A stretch of 64,000 bases of DNA, from contig JAFEAF010000001.1 in the NCBI GenBank assembly GCA_018266555.1, positions 62,001-126,000 on the forward strand, in the 5' to 3' direction. This stretch comes from Bacteroidota bacterium. Its GTDB lineage: Bacteria > Bacteroidota > Bacteroidia > Chitinophagales > Chitinophagaceae. Below the pieces are notes generated by a model. The model saw nothing but the letters and a program-made list of their open reading frames with translations. It made no database searches and was not told the origin of the DNA. Both the position numbers and the translations under genes were made by a program. Positions 44,221 through 53,314 of this stretch are shown here, piece by piece (within the stretch, counting starts at the first letter, position 1; the number at the start of each line of letters is the position of its first letter).

Positions 44221-44976
44221 ATGGAAAAGATATTTGAAAACAAAGTAGCTATTGTAACCGGCGGAAGTTTTGGTATAGGCCAGGCTGCTGCTTTTGCTTT
44301 TGTTCAAAGAGGAGCAAAAGTGGTGATTGCTGATTGGGTAGAAAACAAGGAAACACTGGATAGTATAAAGTCCATGAATGGGAATGCGTTTTTCGTAAAA
44401 TGCGACGTGTCTGATGAATCCGATGTAAAAAGTATGGTGGAGCAAACGATTGCCAAATATGGGCGATTGGATTATGCATTTAATAATGCAGGTGTGGAAG
44501 GACTGCCTGCCACTACTCATGAGTGTACAACTGAAAATTGGGACCGGACTACGGGTATCAACCTGAAAGGTGTCTGGCTTTGTATGAAATATGAAATTCT
44601 ACAAATGCTGAAACATGGGAAAGGGATTATTGTAAATAATGCCTCCGTTGCAGGTCTTGTAGGGTTTCCCAATATACCGGCTTATGTTGCTTCCAAACAT
44701 GGAGTGATCGGGCTTACTAAAAATGCAGCGTTGGAATATGCAAAACAAAATATAAGAGTGAATGCAGTATGCCCGGGTGTAATTAAAACAGCGATGATTG
44801 ACCGGTTTACCGGTAAAGACAAAGAAGTGGAAAAACAATTTGCCGGGCAGGAGCCGGTGGGAAGGTTGGGAGAACCGCAAGAAGTGGCCGATGCAGTAAT
44901 TTGGTTGTGCTCCGATTCTTCTTCATTTGTAACAGGCAATGCAATACCCGTGGATGGCGGATGGACTGCTCAATAG
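44221..44976 (+). CDS. Short-chain dehydrogenase/reductase
   Basis: A 251-aa classical SDR: NAD(P) motif TGGSFGIG (13-20), NNAG (88-91), catalytic Ser142, Tyr155 and Lys159 (YVASK), and the C-terminal DAVIWLCSDSSSFVTGNAIPVDGGW. Acidic Asp38 after the second strand (VVIADW) suggests NAD+ preference. It resembles glucose- or cyclohexanol-type dehydrogenases, but the substrate is unknown. It is a single gene with two Fnr-like boxes. Confidence 0.9.
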   Translation: MEKIFENKVAIVTGGSFGIGQAAAFAFVQRGAKVVIADWVENKETLDSIKSMNGNAFFVKCDVSDESDVKSMVEQTIAKYGRLDYAFNNAGVEGLPATTHECTTENWDRTTGINLKGVWLCMKYEILQMLKHGKGIIVNNASVAGLVGFPNIPAYVASKHGVIGLTKNAALEYAKQNIRVNAVCPGVIKTAMIDRFTGKDKEVEKQFAGQEPVGRLGEPQEVADAVIWLCSDSSSFVTGNAIPVDGGWTAQ

Positions 44977-45113
44977 ACGGTTGTTAAAAAAATTATCAGA
45001 TGTAAAAAATTGGTTAAGGGCTGGAGATAAAAAAAATTTTTATTTCATATCCCGTCAAATCAAATGTGAGATTCGGGAAAGTGTTCTTTGAGGTAATGAG
45101 TAAAATTTTTTAT

Positions 45114-45740
45114 ATGACGCTCTTTAAAAAAATACTTATCGGTTTAGCTATACTTTTATCAGTATATGGATTATCGGGATGTGGTCCAGGCGCCTATGTT
45201 ACCGGCGATGTTCAATATACCAATCCTCCCTGGGCTCCAATGTATTATCCGGGAGTTCGTTATTATTATCTTCCGGATATTGAAGCCTATTATGATTTGT
45301 CTGACCAGGATTTTGTTTACCTGGATAATGAGCAATGGTTATTTTCTCCAACACTACCTCCTATTTACAGCAATTATATTCTTGATAATTGTTTTGTAGT
45401 TGCATTAAATGTAAGAGTGTACCGGCCCTGGATGCATCACCAGTATTATGTGTCACATTACCCTAGGTATTATTATCACAATTTGTATCACAATAATGTT
45501 GCCGCTATAAGAGGATTCAATGAAAATGTACGTAAGCCGATAATGTGGAATAATGGAGAACGGGATCAGGCGCTCCGATTGAAACCATCCCAGGTAAATA
45601 ATAAGAATATGGGAGTTAGAGAACAACCATCTTCTAAACCGCCTCAAATGACACATTATTATGGTAAGAGAATTGGTCAGCCTGTCAAAGTAAGGCCACA
45701 AATGAGGCAGAGTAGGTCGAGAGTAACTAAACACCAATGA
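45114..45740 (+). CDS. Tyr/His-rich lipoprotein, unknown
   Basis: About 208 aa from the ATG at 45114 (MTLFKKILIGLAILLSVYGLSGC, lipobox LSGC). ATGs at 45096 and 45066 are also open, and the one at 45096 has a GAGG just upstream. The mature part is rich in Tyr, His, Asn and Pro (YYPGVRYYYLPDIEAYYDLS, WMHHQYYVSHYPRYYYHNLY), then a basic tail. It resembles small YXWGXW-type or similar surface lipoproteins, but no family is certain. No Fnr-like box is seen upstream. Confidence 0.6.
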   Translation: MTLFKKILIGLAILLSVYGLSGCGPGAYVTGDVQYTNPPWAPMYYPGVRYYYLPDIEAYYDLSDQDFVYLDNEQWLFSPTLPPIYSNYILDNCFVVALNVRVYRPWMHHQYYVSHYPRYYYHNLYHNNVAAIRGFNENVRKPIMWNNGERDQALRLKPSQVNNKNMGVREQPSSKPPQMTHYYGKRIGQPVKVRPQMRQSRSRVTKHQ

Positions 45741-45823
45741 GGAAGAGTGCGTCATTAAAAATAAAACTTCGTGCCCCATAAATTAATATACCTGCCTTTA
45801 GTGCAACAGACTCAAGCACAAAA

Positions 45824-45866
45824 CTTCTGTACTACGATTGAGTGATTGCAGTTGTAGTACAGGAAG
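45824..45866 (+). promoter_or_regulatory. Inverted repeat upstream of the tolC-macAB operon
   Basis: CTTCTGTACTAC (45824-45835) and GTAGTACAGGAAG (45854-45866) pair over 12 bp with one bulge, 18 nt apart, ending 21 nt before the start codon. It is either a dimeric repressor operator or a 5' UTR stem-loop near the ribosome-binding region. Confidence 0.55.
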
Positions 45867-45887
45867 GCAAATAAAAATTATTCACAA

Positions 45888-47240
45888 ATGAAGCAAATGA
45901 TCTTTTTTACACTTTCTCTTTTTACACTGTTGTTTTTTAATGATACCCAAGCACAGGTGACCAACCCGGCGAAACCATGGAGTATCGGCGATTGCTTTAA
46001 ATATGCATCCGAACACAATATTCAGATCAGTACACTCCGGTTGAACGAGCAGTCTGCCCAGCAGGATTTCTGGTCTGCAAAAGGAATGAAGATTCCCAGC
46101 CTTTCCGGTTCGGTCAGTAATTCATTTAATAATGCAAATAATTCGAATGGCAGTGGAGGATTGGTGAACCAATTATCCGGTAACGGATCTTATTCAGTAA
46201 ATTCAGGTATTATTTTATGGAATGCCAATTCAATCAATATTACCATTCAGCAGCGCCAGTTGCTGACCCGGTCTGCCGGGCTTTCTGTACAGCAAACGTT
46301 CAAGGATATTACTCTTGCCATCACGCAGGGCTACCTTAATATTTTATTATCCAAAGAAAACCTGAAATACCTCGCTGATCTCGAAAGCACTTCTGAAGCA
46401 ATGGTGAGACAAGGCCAGCAATTTTTTGATGCGGGAAGTATTGCAAAAAAAGATCTTCTGCAATTGCAGGCGCAGTTGGCCAGCAACAAATACCTCGTAG
46501 TACAGTCGCAAAATGCCATACTGCAAAATCTCCTGAGTCTAAAACAAATGCTTCAGTTACCAACGGATACTGCGTTTGATATTGTTACGCCTGACTCGGC
46601 AACAGTTATTCCCGAGCCGGTACTCATGCCATTGCAGGAAGTACAGCAGGCAGCCTTGCATGATTTCCCCGATATACAGATCGGGAAGTTGGGCGTTGAT
46701 CTTGCTTCGCTTGGTATTGAGCAGGCACATGCAGGATTTAAACCCACACTAAGCGCAAACGGTTCCATCGGCAGCGGGTACAGTGATGTGATCACCAATT
46801 CTGTTTTTCCGAAAACGGGCTTCCTTACACAAAACGGAAATAATTTTTTTCAGCGGGTTGGTGTGACTTTATCCGTTCCAATTTTTTCAAACAGAACAAA
46901 TAAAGCCAATCTGGCAAAAGCAAACATTGCCTATAAAGAAGCGAATTTGAATTTGCAAAATGATCAACTGGTATTATCACAGGCAGTGGAACAAGCTTAC
47001 CTGAATGCATCTAATGCTATGCATTCTTATGATGCCGCTAATGAGCAACTGAAAGCTGCCGTGGAAAGTTACCGTATCACTAAAGAGCAGTTTAAGCTGG
47101 GCGCTATCAATGTTTATGATCTTCTGCAACAACAGAATCAATATGTACAGGCAGTACAGGCTTTCACCCAATCAAAATATACCTCTGTGTTGCAACAAAA
47201 GATCTATGAATTCTATATGGGCAAACCGGTAACATTATAA
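45888..47240 (+). CDS. TolC family outer-membrane efflux protein
   Basis: A 450-aa outer-membrane exit duct. Signal peptide (IFFTLSLFTLLFFNDTQAQ), then two OEP repeats at about 30-230 and 250-445 with coiled-coil helices (QSAQQDFWSAKGMKIPSLSG in the first, LQNDQLVLSQAVEQAYLNASNAMHSYDAANEQL in the second). It is the first gene of a four-gene exporter operon (TolC, MacA-like, MacB ATPase, MacB permease). Confidence 0.92.
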   Translation: MKQMIFFTLSLFTLLFFNDTQAQVTNPAKPWSIGDCFKYASEHNIQISTLRLNEQSAQQDFWSAKGMKIPSLSGSVSNSFNNANNSNGSGGLVNQLSGNGSYSVNSGIILWNANSINITIQQRQLLTRSAGLSVQQTFKDITLAITQGYLNILLSKENLKYLADLESTSEAMVRQGQQFFDAGSIAKKDLLQLQAQLASNKYLVVQSQNAILQNLLSLKQMLQLPTDTAFDIVTPDSATVIPEPVLMPLQEVQQAALHDFPDIQIGKLGVDLASLGIEQAHAGFKPTLSANGSIGSGYSDVITNSVFPKTGFLTQNGNNFFQRVGVTLSVPIFSNRTNKANLAKANIAYKEANLNLQNDQLVLSQAVEQAYLNASNAMHSYDAANEQLKAAVESYRITKEQFKLGAINVYDLLQQQNQYVQAVQAFTQSKYTSVLQQKIYEFYMGKPVTL

Positions 47241-47250
47241 AATTAAGGAA

Positions 47251-48564
47251 ATGAAAAAGCAGACAATTATAGTATTGTTGATTTTGGTACTTGCAGCATT
47301 TGCTGTGTATTATTTTTATTTCAGAAAAAAAGAAGAGTCCCGGGCAGTCAGTTTTGTAACGGGCAAAGCGGAATATGGGTACATTGGTTTAAGCGTAACC
47401 GCAACCGGTACGGTGCAACCGGTAGATACAGTTACGGTGGGTGCGCAGGTTTCCGGTGTAGTACAAAATGTATATGCTGATTTTAATGATGTGGTAAAAG
47501 CGGGGCAATTACTGGCAAAAGTGGACCCTTCCATCATTGATCAGCAAACAGACCAGGCAAAAGCAACTTTAGCAAATGCGCAAAGCAATTTAGCGTATCA
47601 GCAAAATAATTTTGACCGGCAAAATCAACTTTATACTCTTGGGGCTATCAGCAAAGCCGATTATCAATTAGCATTGAATCAGTTTAATTCTGCCAAAGCT
47701 TCTGAAGCCAATGCCACAGCACAATTGAACCTGGCGCAAAGAAATCTTTATTACACAAATATTTATTCACCGATCAATGGGGTGGTATTGAACAGAAATG
47801 TAAGCGCCGGGCAAACAATCGCTTCAAGTTTCAGCGCACCTACCTTGTTTGTCATAGCAAGAGATCTTACAAAAATGCAGGTCCGTGCTGATGTGGATGA
47901 AGCCGATATTGGCGGAGTCCGTTCGGGACAGCAGGTAACGTTTACGGTGGATGCATTTCCTAATGATGTTTTTCACGGATCAGTAAACCAGATACTGTTG
48001 CGGCCTGCAGTATCCGCCAATGTAGTTACCTATACTACACTCATTGATGTGGACAACAAAGAGCTGAAACTGAAACCTGGGATGACCGCAAGCATCAATA
48101 TTTATACGCAGGAAGACAGCAATGCGTTGCTGATACCGGCAAGAGCGATCAATTTTAAACCGGACACTTCAGGTTTAAAAAAATATATCATTGAAAGAGC
48201 CGTTGAAAAATTTCAAAATGTTTCGAACGGGGACAGCTCAAATCATATCAGAAAAAATAATACAACTGCTCAAACAGACAGGCAGCGTGAGAATGTGAAG
48301 AGATCTTTTGTATGGATGCTGAAAGGAGACACATTGATCGAGAGAAAAATCCTGACCGGCATGGATGATGATGTGAATGTGGATGTGGTCAAAGGACTCT
48401 CAGCAGGCGATGAAGTGATCACCTCCATGGTGACCGGCGAAGTAAAAGCAGATAACAGTGACAATACCCAGCGAAGTCCTTTCATGCCGCAGATGAGAAG
48501 AAGAACACCATCTAATAATAAGAATGCTGCCGGGCAGCAGCAGGCAGGACAAAAGAAGCAATAG
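47251..48564 (+). CDS. MacA-type periplasmic adaptor (HlyD/RND family)
   Basis: A 437-aa membrane-fusion protein. N-terminal anchor (TIIVLLILVLAAFAVYYFYF), a biotinyl-lipoyl split domain (ATGTVQPVDTVTVGAQVSGVV), a helical hairpin at about 95-165, a beta-barrel and a C-terminal domain with a long flexible insert at about 320-350, then a Gln/Lys-rich tail. It links the MacB transporter to TolC. It is 11 bp after tolC. Confidence 0.9.
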   Translation: MKKQTIIVLLILVLAAFAVYYFYFRKKEESRAVSFVTGKAEYGYIGLSVTATGTVQPVDTVTVGAQVSGVVQNVYADFNDVVKAGQLLAKVDPSIIDQQTDQAKATLANAQSNLAYQQNNFDRQNQLYTLGAISKADYQLALNQFNSAKASEANATAQLNLAQRNLYYTNIYSPINGVVLNRNVSAGQTIASSFSAPTLFVIARDLTKMQVRADVDEADIGGVRSGQQVTFTVDAFPNDVFHGSVNQILLRPAVSANVVTYTTLIDVDNKELKLKPGMTASINIYTQEDSNALLIPARAINFKPDTSGLKKYIIERAVEKFQNVSNGDSSNHIRKNNTTAQTDRQRENVKRSFVWMLKGDTLIERKILTGMDDDVNVDVVKGLSAGDEVITSMVTGEVKADNSDNTQRSPFMPQMRRRTPSNNKNAAGQQQAGQKKQ

Positions 48565-48576
48565 AAAACTGATTAA

Positions 48577-49344
48577 ATGAGTTCTATAATCGTTGATATA
48601 AAAAATTTGCACCGTGAATTTAAAATGGGTGAAGAGACCGTTAAAGCATTGAACGGAGTCAGCTTTACCATCAGCAAAGGAGAATTTGTAACCATAATGG
48701 GAAGCAGCGGATCAGGAAAAACAACTTTGCTGAATATTTTAGGATGCCTTGATAAACCGGACAGCGGAACTTATCTTCTTGATGGAACCGATGTTAATAA
48801 ACTTTCAAAGACTCAATTAGCCGGTTACCGCAATAAAAAACTTGGTTTTGTTTTCCAGTCTTATAATTTATTGGCAAGAACTTCAGCTTTGGAAAATGTG
48901 GAATTACCATTGATGTATAATAAAGATTTCTCGGCAAAGGAAAGAAAAGAAAAAGCATTGAAGGCCCTTGATGCCGTCAGCCTCAGCAAAAGAATTCATC
49001 ATTTACCGAACCAGCTTTCCGGCGGACAGCAGCAAAGAGTGGCAATTGCAAGAGCATTGGTGAATGACCCGGTGATGATTTTGGCCGATGAAGCAACCGG
49101 TAATCTCGATTCACGAACTTCCTATGAGATTATGATGCTGGTGCAGGAATTAAATCAAGTGGAAGGCAAAACTATTGTATTTGTGACTCATGAGCCAGAT
49201 ATCGCTTCTTTCAGCAAACGAACCATTACACTCAAAGATGGAAAAATAATAAGAGATGCAGTCAACACTAATGCGCAAAGTGCAAAAGAAGTATTGGCAT
49301 CTCTTCCACCCATTGATGAAGAAATAACAAATACGGTGACATGA
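48577..49344 (+). CDS. MacB-type ABC transporter ATP-binding protein
   Basis: A 255-aa ABC ATPase of the LolD/MacB group: Walker [10 protein letters not shown] (42-50), Q-loop FVFQSYNLL, signature [15 protein letters not shown], Walker [13 protein letters not shown]-loop VFVTHE. In canonical MacB this domain is fused to the permease; here it is a separate gene, overlapping the permease start by 4 bp (ATGA). Confidence 0.92.
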   Translation: MSSIIVDIKNLHREFKMGEETVKALNGVSFTISKGEFVTIMGSSGSGKTTLLNILGCLDKPDSGTYLLDGTDVNKLSKTQLAGYRNKKLGFVFQSYNLLARTSALENVELPLMYNKDFSAKERKEKALKALDAVSLSKRIHHLPNQLSGGQQQRVAIARALVNDPVMILADEATGNLDSRTSYEIMMLVQELNQVEGKTIVFVTHEPDIASFSKRTITLKDGKIIRDAVNTNAQSAKEVLASLPPIDEEITNTVT

Positions 49345-50561
49345 GAATTGTAAATCTTTTACGGCTTGCATTCCGGGCTATCAAAAGAAATAAAATGAGA
49401 GCCTTCCTCACCATGCTGGGAATTATCATTGGTGTGGCCGCAGTAATTGCTATGGTAGCTATCGGGCAGGGATCCAAGCAGAGCATTCAGAGCCAACTTT
49501 CCGGAATGGGAAGTAATATGCTTGTGATCAGGCCTAATAGTAATATACAGGGAGGAGCAAGACTTGACAATACCACAGTACAAACATTGACAGAGCCTGA
49601 TGTAACAGCGTTGGAAAAAAATGCGCAGTATATTACGGCTGTCTCACCGCAGGTATCTTCAAGAGGTCAGGTGATCAACGGGCCGAATAACTGGACTACA
49701 AACATACAGGGTGTATCACCTGATTTTTTAAAAATTAGAAGCTGGCCATTGCAAGACGGAGAAAATTTTACGGAACAGGATATAAAAACAGCCGCTAAAG
49801 TTTGTTTGATCGGCCAAACTATTATTACTAACCTGTTCCCGGACGGCTCCGACCCGCTCGGCAAAACAATCCGGTTTAAAAATATTCCATTTAAGATTAT
49901 CGGGATACTAAGTAAAAAAGGAGAAAACACTTTTGGGCAGGACCAGGATGATGTAATACTGGCGCCGGTGACAACTGTACAAAAAAGAATTCTCGCCACC
50001 ATTTATTATCAAACTATTTTTGCATCTGCCATAGACGAAAAATCCACAGACAAAGCGGTGGATGAGATCACAAACATATTGAGGGCAAGCCATAAATTAC
50101 CGCAGGGCACGGATGATGATTTCACCGTTCGTTCGCAGGCAGAACTGATCAGCACCTTTACTGCCACCAGCCAGATACTTACCATTTTGCTTGCAGTGAT
50201 TGCAGGGATTTCTCTTATAGTGGGTGGCATTGGCATCATGAACATCATGTATGTGTCAGTAACAGAACGCACCAAAGAGATCGGCTTGAGAATGTCTATC
50301 GGTGCAAGAGGAATTGATATTCTGATGCAGTTCCTTGTAGAAGCCGTCCTGATCAGTGTGACAGGTGGATTGATCGGCGTTGCATTCGGAATTGCAGCTA
50401 CCAAACTGGTCACCATGTTCCTGCATTGGCCTACATTGATCACTCAGTCTTCTGTAATACTTTCTTTCATGGTTTGTTTTATCACCGGTGTGTTTTTCGG
50501 GTATTATCCTGCATTAAAAGCCTCACGGCTTGATCCGATTGAAGCGTTGCGTTATGAATGA
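49341..50561 (+). CDS. MacB-type ABC transporter permease
   Basis: A 406-aa FtsX/MacB permease: N-terminal helix (MRAFLTMLGIIIGVAAVIAMVAIGQG), a large periplasmic MacB_PCD domain at about 50-270, then three C-terminal helices (ILTILLAVIAGISLIVGGIGIMNIMYVSVTERTKEIGLRMSIGAR). It probably exports peptides, siderophores, lipids or drugs through TolC; the substrate is not evident. Last gene of the exporter operon. Confidence 0.92.
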   Translation: MRIVNLLRLAFRAIKRNKMRAFLTMLGIIIGVAAVIAMVAIGQGSKQSIQSQLSGMGSNMLVIRPNSNIQGGARLDNTTVQTLTEPDVTALEKNAQYITAVSPQVSSRGQVINGPNNWTTNIQGVSPDFLKIRSWPLQDGENFTEQDIKTAAKVCLIGQTIITNLFPDGSDPLGKTIRFKNIPFKIIGILSKKGENTFGQDQDDVILAPVTTVQKRILATIYYQTIFASAIDEKSTDKAVDEITNILRASHKLPQGTDDDFTVRSQAELISTFTATSQILTILLAVIAGISLIVGGIGIMNIMYVSVTERTKEIGLRMSIGARGIDILMQFLVEAVLISVTGGLIGVAFGIAATKLVTMFLHWPTLITQSSVILSFMVCFITGVFFGYYPALKASRLDPIEALRYE

Positions 50562-50581
50562 TCTGATATCAATTGCAGCAA

Positions 50582-50593
50582 TGATGATTGTCA
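50582..50593 (+). promoter_or_regulatory. Fnr-like box upstream of pfkB
   Basis: TGATGATTGTCA, 65 nt before the ATG at 50659. No clear -7 element at the expected distance. Confidence 0.65.
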
Positions 50594-50658
50594 TATGAAT
50601 TGATAAACATTTATTGAAGCTTGCAGATAAGCTTTTATTTTGATTAACCGGTTTTTCT

Positions 50659-51603
50659 ATGTCCAGGATCATCACTCTTACACTCAGCCCCTGTATTGAC
50701 CGCAGTATGTCGGTGCCAAAATTAGTTCCTGAAAAGAAATTAAAATGTTCTGCCCCTAAACTGGAACCCGGCGGCGGGGGCATCAATGTGGCAAGAGCCA
50801 TTAAAAAATTAGGAGGTGATGCCATTGCCATTTATCCTGCAGGGGGATACACAGGGAAACATTTCAACTCTTTATTGGAGAATGAAGAAGTTCCGGTTGT
50901 GATCATTGAAGCAAAAAATGAAACCAGGGAAAACATTATCGTATTGGATGAATCGGCAAATGTGCAATATAGGTTTGGAACACCCGGCTCAGTACTACAG
51001 GATTCCGAATGGAAAAAAATGCTGGAAGCGGTGGAAGGGATGACAGCCGTGAATAATTTTGAATTCATTGTTGCCAGTGGCAGTCTGCCACCGGGAGTAC
51101 CGGTAGATATTTATGGACAGCTTGCAGTGATTGCAAAGAAAAAGAAAACAAAACTGGTGGTAGACACCTCCGGTGAAGCATTAAAATATGCAGCACACGA
51201 AGGAGTCTATATGTTGAAACCTAATCTCGGGGAATTAGGCGCATTAATAGGTGCGGACTGGATTGAATTAGAAGATGTAGAGAAGATCGGAAAACAATTA
51301 ATTGAAGAAAGATGCTGTGAGATATTGGTGGTTTCAATGGGAAAAGACGGAGCAAAGCTGATCACAAAAAATGATTCATATCATTTTTTATCTCCGGTAG
51401 TAAAAAGGAATAGTGTGGTAGGTGCCGGGGATAGCATGGTAGCAGGAATCGTTTTAGCTTTGTCCCGGGAGAAGAATTTAAAAGATGCTTTGAAATATGG
51501 AGTAGCCTGCGGCACCGCAGCTACTATGAATCAGGGAACTGAACTCTGCAGAAAAGAAGACGCAGATAAGCTTTTCAAAAATTTAATTGAAACGATTAAT
51601 TGA
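50659..51603 (+). CDS. pfkB: PfkB-family 6-phosphofructokinase
   Basis: A 314-aa ribokinase-fold sugar kinase. The N-terminus IITLTLSPCIDRSMSVPKLVPEKKLKCSAPKLEPGGGGINVARAI closely parallels E. coli Pfk-2, and VVGAGDSMVAGIVLALS holds the catalytic Asp and anion hole. It probably phosphorylates fructose 6-phosphate, though 1-phosphofructokinase or tagatose-6-phosphate activity cannot be excluded. It is monocistronic with a box 65 nt upstream; a PfkB beside Usp and Hsp20 genes also occurs in the mycobacterial DosR regulon. Confidence 0.88.
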   Translation: MSRIITLTLSPCIDRSMSVPKLVPEKKLKCSAPKLEPGGGGINVARAIKKLGGDAIAIYPAGGYTGKHFNSLLENEEVPVVIIEAKNETRENIIVLDESANVQYRFGTPGSVLQDSEWKKMLEAVEGMTAVNNFEFIVASGSLPPGVPVDIYGQLAVIAKKKKTKLVVDTSGEALKYAAHEGVYMLKPNLGELGALIGADWIELEDVEKIGKQLIEERCCEILVVSMGKDGAKLITKNDSYHFLSPVVKRNSVVGAGDSMVAGIVLALSREKNLKDALKYGVACGTAATMNQGTELCRKEDADKLFKNLIETIN

Positions 51604-51754
51604 TACATAATTTCGAAGAAATCCACCCGGGATGATATGGTTGTAAAAACAGGGGGAAAATAAAATTGTAGCAACAACATCATTGCCATTTAGTTTCATA
51701 GCAACAAAGAATCCACTGATTTTTACACTTCATAGCAATACTCATTTTGATACC

Positions 51755-51797
51755 TGACGCTGATCATATCTTTTCTTTTCCTGTTAAGTTACCTTAC
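51755..51797 (+). promoter_or_regulatory. Fnr-like box and -7 element of the Usp gene
   Basis: TGACGCTGATCA (51755-51766), 50 nt before the ATG. TACCTTAC (51790-51797) fits the -7 element at 6 of 8 positions, 33 bp from the box centre. Confidence 0.7.
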
Positions 51798-51816
51798 TAC
51801 AACTTAATTAAATCTG

Positions 51817-52653
51817 ATGATAAAAATTCTGGTTCCTACTGATTTTTCCAATCATTCTAAAGCAGGGATTTGCTTTGCCATTCAATGGGCGACACAGCAA
51901 AAAGCCGAATTGGTCTTTATTCATATTCTCGCTATTGCTAAACTGACAAGTTGGACGGATAACTTTACCCGGAAATTAGTAACAAAAGAATTATCGCTGG
52001 CCCAGCAAAAAATCGAAAAATTTGTTTCAGGGATTTATAAAAATTTGAAAGTCACTCCCGGGAAATATACCTGTGTTGCAAAAGAAGGATTACACGCTGA
52101 CCTGGATGTTATGGAGTATTGCAAAAAAGATCCTTCCATTGATTTTATTTGTATAAGTACGAGAGGCGCAGGCAAAATGAAAAAGATACTGGGTACAAAT
52201 ACCGGTAATCTGATAACTAAATCTCAGGTACCGGTAATGGTGGTGCCGGAGAAATACATAACAACTGTCATTAAAACTGTTCTGTATGCTACCGATTTTA
52301 AAAATTTATCCAGCGAGATGAAACAGGTAATAGGATTTGTGAAACCTTTAAAAGCCATTCTCGAAATTCTGCATTATAATTGGATGGATGAAATTTTGCT
52401 TGATAAAGAAACAATTCAGAAAGTACTGAGAAGCCAGTATAAATATAAATTTTCACTGAACGTGGAAAAAACCGATGGTACACATTCCCTGGTAAAAAAC
52501 TTACAAAGTAAGATCCGGGTGACCAATCCCTCTGTAGTGATCATGTTTACCAACCAGGGAAGGAATATCATACAAAAACTTTTCGTTGCCAGTAGGGCAG
52601 AAGAACTTTCATTTCAGACTGAAGTTCCCTTACTGGTTTTCAAAAAAAGATAA
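51817..52653 (+). CDS. Universal stress protein, tandem Usp domains
   Basis: A 278-aa cytoplasmic protein made of two UspA-like domains: domain 1 (about 1-147) with MIKILVPTDFSNHSKAGICFAIQWA and a glycine-rich nucleotide-loop region (STRGAGKMKKILGTNTGNLITKSQVPVMVVP); domain 2 (about 150-278) is divergent (TVLYATDFKNLSSEMKQVI) and lacks a clear loop. Usp proteins bind ATP/AMP and aid survival in energy or oxygen stress. Monocistronic. Confidence 0.9.
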   Translation: MIKILVPTDFSNHSKAGICFAIQWATQQKAELVFIHILAIAKLTSWTDNFTRKLVTKELSLAQQKIEKFVSGIYKNLKVTPGKYTCVAKEGLHADLDVMEYCKKDPSIDFICISTRGAGKMKKILGTNTGNLITKSQVPVMVVPEKYITTVIKTVLYATDFKNLSSEMKQVIGFVKPLKAILEILHYNWMDEILLDKETIQKVLRSQYKYKFSLNVEKTDGTHSLVKNLQSKIRVTNPSVVIMFTNQGRNIIQKLFVASRAEELSFQTEVPLLVFKKR

Positions 52654-52679
52654 ACCAGCCCCCCTTCAGTTTTTAAAAC

Positions 52680-52691
52680 TGACCAGTCTCA
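52680..52691 (+). promoter_or_regulatory. Fnr-like box upstream of hsp20
   Basis: TGACCAGTCTCA, 95 nt before the ATG. GTTCTTTG at 52710-52717 keeps the TTTG of a -7 element but at 28 bp spacing. Confidence 0.6.
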
Positions 52692-52773
52692 TATAATGAA
52701 CTGACCGACGTTCTTTGAATCGGCATTGTGGGAAATATAACTTCGGTCAGAAATCATTTTTTATTAATTAAAA

Positions 52774-52783
52774 TAAAGGAGGT
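52774..52783 (+). promoter_or_regulatory. Unusually strong Shine-Dalgarno sequence
   Basis: TAAAGGAGGT, a near-perfect anti-SD match, with the core AGGAGG ending 4 nt before the hsp20 ATG. Such sites are rare in Bacteroidota and suggest high translation. Confidence 0.75.
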
Positions 52784-52786
52784 TCT

Positions 52787-53233
52787 ATGGCAACCAAATC
52801 ATTAATGAAGCCGGGTGAAATATTCCCATCAGTATTTGAAGATTTTTTTAAACCCTGGAACGAATGGTTTGATAATGGTGGCATTTGGGGCAGAATGATG
52901 AAAATACCTGCAGTGAATGTCACAGATAATAAAAGTGATTACATGGTATCCCTTGCGGCTCCGGGATTGAAGAAAAGTGATTTTAAAATTGAAGTGGAAG
53001 GAAACATGCTCACCATCAGCAGCGAAAAAGAAGAAAGTAAAGAAGAAAAAGAAACCAGGTACACCCGTAAGGAGTACAGTTACTCTTCTTTCAGCCGCAG
53101 TTTTACATTACCCGAAGAAGTGAACAAGGAAAAAATTGATGCGGTATATGAAGATGGAGTTCTGAAACTGACGCTTCCTAAAATGGAAGAAGCCAAAAAG
53201 GCTGCAGCGACTAAACATATCGCTGTGAAATAA
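52787..53233 (+). CDS. Small heat-shock protein Hsp20
   Basis: A 148-aa alpha-crystallin chaperone that holds unfolding proteins. The N-terminal arm contains two Phe/Trp-rich segments (FPSVFEDFFKPWNEWFDNGG); the crystallin domain spans about 38-135 with MVSLAAPGLKKSDFKIEVEGNMLTIS and ends DGVLKLTLPKMEE; the IXI-like tail is IAVK. It has a strong ribosome-binding site and its own terminator, so it is probably highly expressed. Confidence 0.95.
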   Translation: MATKSLMKPGEIFPSVFEDFFKPWNEWFDNGGIWGRMMKIPAVNVTDNKSDYMVSLAAPGLKKSDFKIEVEGNMLTISSEKEESKEEKETRYTRKEYSYSSFSRSFTLPEEVNKEKIDAVYEDGVLKLTLPKMEEAKKAAATKHIAVK

Positions 53234-53257
53234 GCCATCTACTGTATGGTTTAGCAA

Positions 53258-53290
53258 AACCCTGCCGCTTAGGATGGCAGGGCTTTTTTT
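53258..53290 (+). terminator. Intrinsic terminator after hsp20
   Basis: Stem CCCTGCC (53260-53266) with GGCAGGG (53276-53282), 9-nt loop, then seven T. Confidence 0.85.
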
Positions 53291-53314
53291 AATAAATTGA
53301 TCAACACCGGAATT

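Noticed and set aside
50009-50443. 144-codon minus-strand open frame
   Set aside because: Antisense to the conserved C-terminal helices of the MacB permease; no independent support.
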